Origin: JAMDEO01 sp963775295
GTDB lineage: Bacteria; Actinomycetota; Thermoleophilia; RBG-16-64-13
Reading direction: 5' to 3'
DNA: 12,395 nucleotides
Assembly: GCA_963775295.1 (NCBI GenBank)
Contig: CAVZIK010000001.1
Coordinates: 1-12,395 of the forward strand
The notes below the pieces were generated by a model. That model ran no database searches. It saw nothing but the letters and a program-made list of their open reading frames with translations, and was not told the origin of the DNA. The translations under genes were made by a program, and so were the position numbers. Within the stretch, counting starts at the first letter, position 1; each line of letters begins with the position of its first letter. Shown piece by piece: positions 7,320 through 12,395 of this stretch.

Positions 7320-8144
7320 CTACGCGAACGACCGCTGGACGAAGGACACGATGGCCGGGGCGACGACCTCCGGGTATTCTGCCTGTGGATAGTGGCCCGC
7401 TCCAGGAACCAGCACCACCTCTCCTTTGAGCCGTTCGGCGACGACCCTCGCCTCGCCGGTCGGGTCGGAGAAGTCCCTGTCGTGATCGCCCATGACGACC
7501 AACGTCGGCACAGTCACCTGGGAGAGTCGTGCCTCGACCGGGGCATGGGAGGTGTGGGTGGTCTTGGCGAAAGCCCGCCAATGACCGGGTTGGCGGAGGT
7601 TGTGGTCGAGGCGACGGAGGTGCTCAGTCAGGTCCGACGGTCGGCGGCCCGGGTACTGCGAAGCGTAGTAGGCCTTCCAGGCCCAACGACCCCACGGTCG
7701 AAGCAGCGCGATACGAAAGGCGAGGACGGCCAGCCAACTTATCGGTGGGTTTCTGACAAATGGACCGATGAGAACAAGACCGGCGGCATCGGCCGGCGAC
7801 TCCGCTGCCGCCCAAGCTGCGGCTCCTGCCCCCATCGAGTTGCCGACGATCACAGCGGGGCCATCAAGTCGCTGGATCAAAGCCAAGACGTCGCCACCGG
7901 CCGCGACGTCATCGTAAGAAGCGAAGGTGGCGTCACTATCCCCGTGACCACGCAAGTCCATGGCCGCGACTCGCCATCCTGCCTCGACGAGCGGCTGGAC
8001 CAGGAAACGGTAGACCGACCGCAGGTCCCCCATGCCCGGTACGCACACCACCAATGGACCGTCGCCTTGGACATCGTAAGCGATTCGCCCGCCGGGGCGG
8101 GGTAGGTATTGGGCAATGCTGGCTGCTCCAATGACAGGTGCCAT
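7320..8144 (-). CDS. Alpha/beta-fold hydrolase
   Basis: 274 residues, starting at ATG 8144 after a GGAGG six bases upstream. The frame extends further upstream but that part is not protein-like. Features of the fold are VVCVPGMGD near 32-40 (oxyanion loop), DLRGHGDSD at 63-71, and the nucleophile elbow GNSMGA with Ser103. The acid lies in VVMGDHDRDF (Asp220 or Asp222), and the catalytic His251 is in GAGHYPQ. The layout resembles small esterases, epoxide or haloalkane hydrolases and meta-cleavage-product hydrolases; a Ser nucleophile excludes epoxide and haloalkane activity of the standard type. Cytoplasmic, no signal peptide. It converges on the cytochrome gene and diverges from the small gene at 8310, with palindromes between. 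The substrate is unknown. Confidence 0.88.
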   Translation of the reverse strand: MAPVIGAASIAQYLPRPGGRIAYDVQGDGPLVVCVPGMGDLRSVYRFLVQPLVEAGWRVAAMDLRGHGDSDATFASYDDVAAGGDVLALIQRLDGPAVIVGNSMGAGAAAWAAAESPADAAGLVLIGPFVRNPPISWLAVLAFRIALLRPWGRWAWKAYYASQYPGRRPSDLTEHLRRLDHNLRQPGHWRAFAKTTHTSHAPVEARLSQVTVPTLVVMGDHDRDFSDPTGEARVVAERLKGEVVLVPGAGHYPQAEYPEVVAPAIVSFVQRSFA

Positions 8145-8180
8145 GACAGGCCTCCCCGGGGACTCTCCGTCTCGTGACGC

Positions 8181-8193
8181 GGTTGCGGCAACC
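8181..8193. promoter_or_regulatory. 13-bp perfect palindrome in the hydrolase leader
   Basis: GGTTGC-G-GCAACC: six-base arms around one central base, 37-49 bp upstream of the hydrolase start codon. It could be a repressor site or a tiny RNA hairpin. No promoter boxes can be assigned confidently around it. Confidence 0.3.
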
Positions 8194-8263
8194 TGGGCTT
8201 TCCCCCGTGGTCCGTGTTCAAAACTCAGTGCTCCACAGTGCCGACCACGCACCGTTGGCGGCG

Positions 8264-8287
8264 TAGAATTCCGTGAGTGACTCACGG
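8264..8287 (+). promoter_or_regulatory. Putative -10 box and overlapping 17-bp operator palindrome
   Basis: TAGAAT at 8264-8269 is a five-of-six match to the sigma-70 -10 box. The matching -35 region (8241-8246, CCGACC) is weak. CCGTGAGT-G-ACTCACGG at 8271-8287 is a perfect inverted repeat with eight-base arms and a one-base centre. It would cover the expected transcription start (about 8276) and lies 22 bp before the small gene's start codon. This is a classic place for a repressor operator. Which protein binds is not shown. Confidence 0.5.
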
Positions 8288-8309
8288 ACGGTTGGGGAAG
8301 GGAGCACTG

Positions 8310-8543
8310 ATGACTGAGCATCCGTGGTACGGGGCGATCGTCGAGGCCTTGAAGGCGGGCAAGATCTGCGAGCCCTTCACCTGTGGCGAAGTAGAGAATG
8401 CCTGCCCCGCGATGAGGGAGGGGCTCTCCCGAGGGTTTCTTGACGCGCATGCCGTCGGCAATTCGGAAGGCAATCCTGAGCTGTTTGAAATGGTGGAGCC
8501 GGGCAAATACCGCTGCAGCAGGATCGGTGACTACGCGATTTAG
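8310..8543 (+). CDS. Small hypothetical protein, 77 residues
   Basis: ATG 8310 is preceded by GGGAAGGGAG with five bases of spacing, which fits better than the GTG or in-frame ATG further upstream. The product is compact and soluble, with two helices (WYGAIVEALKAGKI and EVENACPAMREGLSRGFLDAH) followed by PELFEMVEPGKYRCSR, which could be a beta hairpin. Helix-helix-hairpin order with a conserved-looking GKYR is compatible with a winged-helix fold, but no recognition helix can be assigned and I do not recognise the family. Three cysteines (in KICEPFTCGE, ACPAM and KYRCSR) add up to four Cys in all, so metal binding is possible. It diverges from the alpha/beta hydrolase, with a palindrome at its promoter, so autoregulation or control of the hydrolase is a plausible guess. 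Confidence 0.6.
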   Translation: MTEHPWYGAIVEALKAGKICEPFTCGEVENACPAMREGLSRGFLDAHAVGNSEGNPELFEMVEPGKYRCSRIGDYAI

Positions 8544-8631
8544 GCTCCTTTCCGGGCGTCGTCTGAGTCAGCCTGGAAGAACCGGGCGATGTTCTTTCCA
8601 TACTCCGGCGTGCTGGGCGTCGTGGCCAAGA

Positions 8632-8660
8632 TTGCAGAAACAGGTCTGCTTCTGTACTCT
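8632..8660 (+). promoter_or_regulatory. Putative promoter/operator of the TRAP transporter operon
   Basis: CAGAAACAG-GT-CTGCTTCTG at 8635-8654 is an inverted repeat with nine-base arms and one mismatch. It sits between TTGCAG (8632-8637) and TACTCT (8655-8660), which are 17 bases apart and are weak -35/-10 candidates (three of six matches each). A repressor bound there would block the promoter of the transporter, which is normal for substrate-inducible uptake genes. The leader then has a run of eight G at 8675-8682 and the dctQ start at 8770. No other gene or structure is seen in 8544-8769. Confidence 0.35.
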
Positions 8661-8769
8661 GGTCGTACTGACAAGGGGGGGGTACTGTGTCATTCCTAAT
8701 TCTGCGCGAGGTTCGGGGCGGAACTGACGCGCGGAGTCAGAGGGCTTCTGGCTCTGCACCAAGGGCTGT

Positions 8770-9303
8770 GTGACTGTCTTCAAGAAGATAGTGAGCAACG
8801 CCTGTATGGTGCTGGCCGGTATCGCGGCCGCAGTTCTTTTCGTGCTGCTACTCGCGGTGGTCTTTGCCACGCTGAGCCGATTCCTTTTCCACAAGCCGTT
8901 CGCAGAACTGGTCGACTTTTCCAGCTACGCTCTGGTTTGGGTGGCTTTCCTGGCGGCGCCTTGGCTGATGCTTCAGAGAGGCCATGTAGTCATCGACCTC
9001 ATCATAACCAGGGTCTCGGAGACAGCGCAGCACCGCTGGAGAGCCATCGCGCACTTCGCGATGGTCATTATCGCGCTGGTGGTCGCCTACGTGGGTGGCC
9101 TGCTGACCGTCGACTACCTGATACACCATAGGGTCATGCAAGACGTCACGCAGACGCCTCAGTGGATCCTTCTCCTGCCCATTCCCCTGGGCTCGTTCTT
9201 CCTTGCTCTTGCGTCGTTGATGAACGGGCTAGAGGACCTCAGGCGCTCAGGCCACGGTGCCGGCACAAGGTCCGGCGAGCGCGCCAAGGGTGGTCCCGCG
9301 TGA
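8770..9303 (+). CDS. dctQ: TRAP transporter small permease subunit (DctQ type)
   Basis: 177 residues with four transmembrane helices at about 11-37, 50-68, 92-116 and 131-152, the standard DctQ topology. The family hallmark is visible between helices 2 and 3: LMLQRGHVVIDL at 66-77 (R-x-H-V-x-ID). The small subunit forms the membrane complex with DctM and drives Na+-coupled uptake of substrate delivered by DctP. The start is GTG 8770, supported only by a weak AAGGG. It lies immediately before the charged start of helix 1 and no better start exists. The stop overlaps the dctM start as GTGA, so translation is coupled. The C-terminal tail is Arg/Gly-rich. Confidence 0.88.
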   Translation: MTVFKKIVSNACMVLAGIAAAVLFVLLLAVVFATLSRFLFHKPFAELVDFSSYALVWVAFLAAPWLMLQRGHVVIDLIITRVSETAQHRWRAIAHFAMVIIALVVAYVGGLLTVDYLIHHRVMQDVTQTPQWILLLPIPLGSFFLALASLMNGLEDLRRSGHGAGTRSGERAKGGPA

Positions 9304-10636
9304 TCGACTGGTACATAGTCCTCTCCGTTCTCCTGGCCGGGCTTCTCCTCGTGATGTTCAGTGGCATCCCGGTCGCCTTCAGCTTCATAGTCGTCGCTGG
9401 ATTGGTCATGTATTTCGGGCATTCATTCGGGATGACGGCCAGTGGGATCCCCGCTCTCAAACAGTTGGTCTTGGGCATGCGGAACCAGCTCTCCAACTTC
9501 AGTTTTACGGCCATCCCGCTATTCGTGATCATGGGTGAGGTCTCTTCCGGTCTGGCCTCATAAAGAGCACGCTGGATGCGCTCTCCAAGTTGGTTCGGAG
9601 GGTACCGGGACGGTTGAGCGTCATCACACTGTTGGGTGGCGGTCTGTTCGCCTCTCTCAGCGGTTCATCTTTGGGCAATACGGCCATGTTCGGGTCGCTG
9701 ATGCTTCCCGAGATGTCGCGGCGAGGTTACTCCAAGGAACTCACGACGGGTTCCATCATGGCGGGCGGCGCGCTCGCTATGATCATCCCGCCGAGCAATC
9801 AGGCGGTCTTGCTGGGCGGCATCGCGGGCATCCCGGTGGGGAGAATCCTCATGGGCGCCATCGTCCCCGGGGTGGTGCTGCTGTGCTTCTACGTCACCTA
9901 CGTTATCGTCCGGTGCATTCGGAACCCAAGCTTGGCTCCCCAAGAAGATCTCGGCGTTGAGCAGGTTTCCCTGAGGGAGAAGCTGAAGGTGACCTTCCGG
10001 GACGTCCTGCCATTGCTCCTGATCTTTGCCGTGGTCATCGGCGTCATTTTCACTGGAGTGGGAACGGCCACGGAAGCTGCTGCTCTAGGAGCCTTTGCGT
10101 CCTACTTATTGGTGATCGCGTACCGGAGGTTCTCGTTCAAGCTGCTGGTGAACACTCTCATCGGTTCGCTGCGAACGTCCGGCATGCTCCTCATTATCAT
10201 TGCCGGTTCCGCCGGATTCAGCCAGGTCCTCTCGTTCACGGGCGCCAGTCGATCCATGGTGCTGGCGGTCACCAGCGTCTTCTCCTCCGAATGGATAGTG
10301 CTCTTCATCATGCTCGCGATCGTCTTCGTTCTGGGGCTATTCATAGAGCAGGCCTCGATCATGATGATCACGCTGCCTCTGTTCATGCCTCTTGTCAGTG
10401 CCTTCGACATCAACGAGGTCTGGTTCGCCGTGATGTTCCTGATTCTTCTGGAAGTCGGACAGTTCACTCCGCCGGTGGGCCTTTCACTCTTTACGATGAA
10501 GAGCGTTTCACCGCCCGAGGTCACGATGAATCACATCATCCGTGGGGCGGTGCCCTTCGTGGGTATTGACCTTCTCGTCGTGTGCATTTTGCTGTTGATT
10601 CCGCCTCTGGTGACGTTTGTGCCAGGGCTTCTCTGA
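9300..10636 (+). CDS. dctM: TRAP transporter large permease subunit (DctM type), interrupted by one apparent frameshift
   Basis: Start GTG 9300 overlaps the dctQ stop. The first frame gives 87 residues up to TAA 9561-9563 and includes SGIPVAFSF and FTAIPLFVIMGEV (81). Adding one base near 9542-9544 restores LFRSGLIKSTLDAL, exactly what DctM proteins have there. The frame then runs on through SGSSLGNTAMFGS, MIIPPSNQAVLLGG, GTATEAAALGAF and GQFTPPVGLSLF to TGA 10634-10636. The repaired protein is about 445 residues, normal for the family (roughly 425-440), with a dozen helices. Every other hallmark is intact, so sequence error or a very recent mutation is more likely than old decay. As written, uptake would be abolished. 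dctP starts 53 bp downstream. Confidence 0.85.
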
Positions 10637-10689
10637 TGAATCAGGACCCAGTCTCGAAGAACGCAACCCAAAGCAGGAGGGAAAGAAGA

Positions 10690-11778
10690 ATGTTGAAGAA
10701 GTTGGTCGTCGCGCTTATTGTCCTAATGGCGTTCGGGGTGCTGGTCGCGGCCTGCGGTGGAGGAGACGACACCACTACCACCGCGGTGACCGGCTCTACC
10801 AGCTCCACTGGCTCTACCGAGACCACGGCTCCGGCGGTGAGTACAACCGCAGTCGCCGCCAGTTCGACCACGGCACCCGCCGCCGCGGCATTGACCATCA
10901 GGCTGCAGGGTGCATTCCCTGAGGGCGGAGCCCACTATTACTATTTCGACACGTTCTGCCAGTCTGTCGCCAAGTACTCCAATGGCACCCTGAACGTCGT
11001 CTGGGGCGCAGGTCCGGAAGCTATCCCGGCCAACGAACTACCCGAAGCTATCAAGAATGACGCGGTTGAACTGGTCTTTGCGCCGTATAGCTACCTCGTG
11101 AGTTTTGCGCCTGTACTGCAGGCGGTCAAGCTCATGGATCCGGCCGCGACCCGGGCCAACGGAGGAATGGCCTATCTTAACGAGGTGAGCGAACAGAGCC
11201 TGAATGCTCACTTCCTGGGCCGTGCTTCCGACGGGGTCGCCTTCGTAGTCGCCATGAACAAGAAGATCGATACACTCGCGGACTTCAAAGGCACCACCGT
11301 TCGCGCGTCCGCGGCGTTGTCGCCGTTGCTCAGTGCTCTGGGGGCCGGAGTCGTCTCGATGCCGTTGGGCGATATCTACGACGCCCTCGAGCGCAATGTG
11401 GTTGGCGGCGCCGGCCTTGTGCTCACCGACATCACCGACAACTCGCTGCAGGAGGTCCTGAAGTACCTCATCCAGCCGGGTGTCTACCTCTCGGACTCGA
11501 GTCTTCTTATAGCCATGGGCACTTGGAACAAGCTCGACGACGTCCAGAAGGCCGCTCTTTCTAAGGCTGCTGAGGACTGGGAGGTCGATTCCAAGATCCA
11601 CAACACGGCGATTGCCGCGGATGTGATGAAGACCATCACCGCTGCCGGCATGCAAGTGATCGAACTGCAGGGCGCGGAGAAGGACACATGGCTCAAGACC
11701 GCTTCTGACGTGGTTTGGGCCGAGGCGGAGAAAGCCGATCCCGTCGTGGCGGCGAAGCTGAAAAGCTTTGTGCAGTAG
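10690..11778 (+). CDS. dctP: TRAP transporter substrate-binding lipoprotein (DctP type)
   Basis: 362 residues. A lipoprotein signal MLKKLVV...LVAAC has its lipobox cysteine at 22, so the protein is anchored outside the membrane. This suits a Gram-positive-type envelope. Residues 23-75 are a Thr/Ser/Ala-rich linker (TTTTAVTGSTSSTGS and similar). The binding domain from about 76 begins LTIRLQGAFPEGGAHYYYFD. It carries family blocks AIKNDAVELVFAPYSYL, the TLADFKGTTVRAS segment with the Arg that usually contacts the substrate carboxylate, and SMPLGDIYDALERNVVGG. ATG 10690 follows AGGAGGG with about nine bases of spacing. The frame is open further upstream, but those residues are not a signal peptide. 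Gene order Q-M-P differs from the common P-Q-M. The ligand is unknown, likely an organic acid. Confidence 0.88.
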   Translation: MLKKLVVALIVLMAFGVLVAACGGGDDTTTTAVTGSTSSTGSTETTAPAVSTTAVAASSTTAPAAAALTIRLQGAFPEGGAHYYYFDTFCQSVAKYSNGTLNVVWGAGPEAIPANELPEAIKNDAVELVFAPYSYLVSFAPVLQAVKLMDPAATRANGGMAYLNEVSEQSLNAHFLGRASDGVAFVVAMNKKIDTLADFKGTTVRASAALSPLLSALGAGVVSMPLGDIYDALERNVVGGAGLVLTDITDNSLQEVLKYLIQPGVYLSDSSLLIAMGTWNKLDDVQKAALSKAAEDWEVDSKIHNTAIAADVMKTITAAGMQVIELQGAEKDTWLKTASDVVWAEAEKADPVVAAKLKSFVQ

Positions 11779-11834
11779 TACCCTCGGTTCGTGATCGCCG
11801 GGCCTGTTGGTCCTCTGAAGTAACAGAACCTCGA

Positions 11835-11871
11835 GCACGCAGGGCCTCGTTTCCGACGAGGCCCTGCGTGC
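11835..11871 (+). terminator. 16-bp perfect hairpin between dctP and the Rid gene
   Basis: Arms 11835-11850 and 11856-11871 (GCACGCAGGGCCTCGT and its complement) pair perfectly around the loop TTCCG. No T-run follows (GGTGGAGCC), so it is not a textbook intrinsic terminator. It may be a partial terminator or a 3' stabilising structure that lowers expression of the downstream Rid gene relative to the transporter. Many high-GC Gram-positive terminators also lack U-tracts. Confidence 0.6.
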
Positions 11872-11931
11872 GGTGGAGCCGTGTCCCGAGAGCCCGTCGT
11901 TCGCGTCGGGCATACGGTCCAGGGAGAACAA

Positions 11932-12339
11932 ATGAAGAAGAAGACGTATCCCTTGTACTACGCCGGCGAGAAGCAGCATTTTGCCCGATCCGTTGTGGTG
12001 GGTGACCTGGTCTTCTTGTCCGGAATGAGTGGCCGCACCATGGAGACCGGCAGTGTGTCGTCGGATGACGTGAAGGAGCAGTTGCTCGTCGCTCTGGACA
12101 AGGTCCGGTCCGCTCTGGAAGAAGCGGGCAGCTCCATGGATCACATCGTCAAGACCGTGATCTACCTCAAAGACGTCAAGGACTACGACCTGATGCGGGC
12201 GACGGAGTGGGAGTACTACCAGAAGCACGCCCCCGGATTGATCGAAGAGCCTCCGGCCAGCACGTTCATCATGCCGGCGTCTCTGGCTCGGGCCAACATG
12301 CTGGTCGAGGTCGACGTGGTGGCCGTCCTCAAGGAATGA
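11932..12339 (+). CDS. Rid-family protein (YjgF/YER057c/UK114) with Ser in place of the key Arg
   Basis: 135 residues with the Rid fold: VVVGDLVFLSGMSG at 21-34, the helix QLLVALDKVRSALEEAGSS at 50-68, KTVIYLKDVKDY at 74-85 and the end strand LVEVDVVAV at 124-132. RidA hydrolyses reactive enamine/imine intermediates and needs an Arg (105 in E. coli) at the PAR position. Here that position is PAS (Ser110), as in several non-RidA subgroups, so deamination of 2-aminoacrylate is doubtful. ATG 11932 follows AGGGAG by six bases; the open frame begins earlier at a GTG without a site. It follows the transporter on the same strand behind a hairpin, so it probably acts in the pathway that uses the imported compound. 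Confidence 0.85.
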   Translation: MKKKTYPLYYAGEKQHFARSVVVGDLVFLSGMSGRTMETGSVSSDDVKEQLLVALDKVRSALEEAGSSMDHIVKTVIYLKDVKDYDLMRATEWEYYQKHAPGLIEEPPASTFIMPASLARANMLVEVDVVAVLKE

Positions 12340-12395
12340 TTGGGACGAGTGGGCCGTGCATATCTGAGATCACAAGGTGGTTAGGGGTCAGACTA
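12340..12395. other. Window right edge, no gene; TGACCCCT-type sequence
   Basis: The last 56 bases have no hairpin or open frame I can support. AGGGGTCA near 12384-12391 is the reverse complement of the TGACCCCT present twice at 1890-1909. It may be the start of something beyond the window. Confidence 0.2.

Noticed and set aside
7320..8450. 376-residue version of the alpha/beta hydrolase
   Set aside because: The first 102 residues are low-quality sequence overlapping the small plus-strand gene. The ATG at 8144 has a proper ribosome site and begins the fold.
8660..8670. GntR/FadR-type operator TGGT-CGT-ACTG
   Set aside because: The second half-site should be ACCA; two mismatches in eight informative bases make it too weak next to the better inverted repeat at 8635-8654.
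11038..12228. 396-residue minus-strand open frame opposite dctP and the Rid gene
   Set aside because: Composition is His/Leu/Arg-rich, as is typical of the antisense of GC-rich genes. It covers two clear plus-strand genes and the hairpin.

Overview
The window is about 60% GC by eye, compact, and uses several GTG starts with AGGAGG-type ribosome binding sites. The TRAP binding protein is a lipoprotein whose lipobox cysteine is followed by a long Ser/Thr/Ala-rich linker, a style typical of Actinobacteria and some Chloroflexi. With a TRAP transporter, a UroD-fold protein of the methyltransferase-like type, a membrane-anchored c-type cytochrome and stress-type genes, I infer a high-GC environmental bacterium, probably actinobacterial. 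That assignment is tentative. There is no rRNA, CRISPR array or recognisable transposase.

Layout. Positions 1-291 hold a strong hairpin (likely the terminator of an upstream gene) and a short tRNA T-arm-like fragment, then a UroD-superfamily gene (292-1653). Positions 1654-2190 contain mostly remnants: a 45-codon C-terminal tail of an unidentified protein and the N-terminus of a GlsB/YeaQ-type membrane protein. A minus-strand pair follows: an SDR dehydrogenase (3920-3075) translationally coupled by ATGA to an aquaporin (3078-2195) that has one frameshift. An open frame with no start (4087-3917) lies directly upstream of the SDR. Two plus-strand genes of unknown function (4188-4739, 4851-5267) come next. 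Then there is a decayed UPF0718/YraQ-type permease on the minus strand (6208-5358, two frameshifts plus a lost C-terminus), divergent from a SHOCT protein/c-type cytochrome pair (6382-7190). An alpha/beta hydrolase (8144-7320) is divergent from a 77-residue unknown protein (8310-8543), and their shared promoter region carries two clean palindromes.

The right end is a TRAP transporter locus in the order small permease (dctQ, 8770-9303), large permease (dctM, 9300-10636, one frameshift), binding lipoprotein (dctP, 10690-11778). A 16-bp hairpin and then a Rid-family gene (11932-12339) follow. The substrate would be an organic acid or related anion, but its identity cannot be read from the sequence. 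The Rid protein has Ser where the imine-hydrolysing members have their key Arg, so it is probably not a standard RidA deaminase.

The main pattern is the number of broken reading frames: four single-base breaks in three otherwise well-conserved genes, plus at least two gene fragments. This is either real decay of accessory DNA or base-level sequence error. The repaired dctM and aquaporin reading frames favour error for those two. The permease and the 1.9-2.2 kb remnants look like true decay because they also lack whole ends. I did not find a convincing new multi-gene system. The best candidates for novelty are the two unknown genes at 4188-5267 and the palindrome-controlled small gene at 8310.
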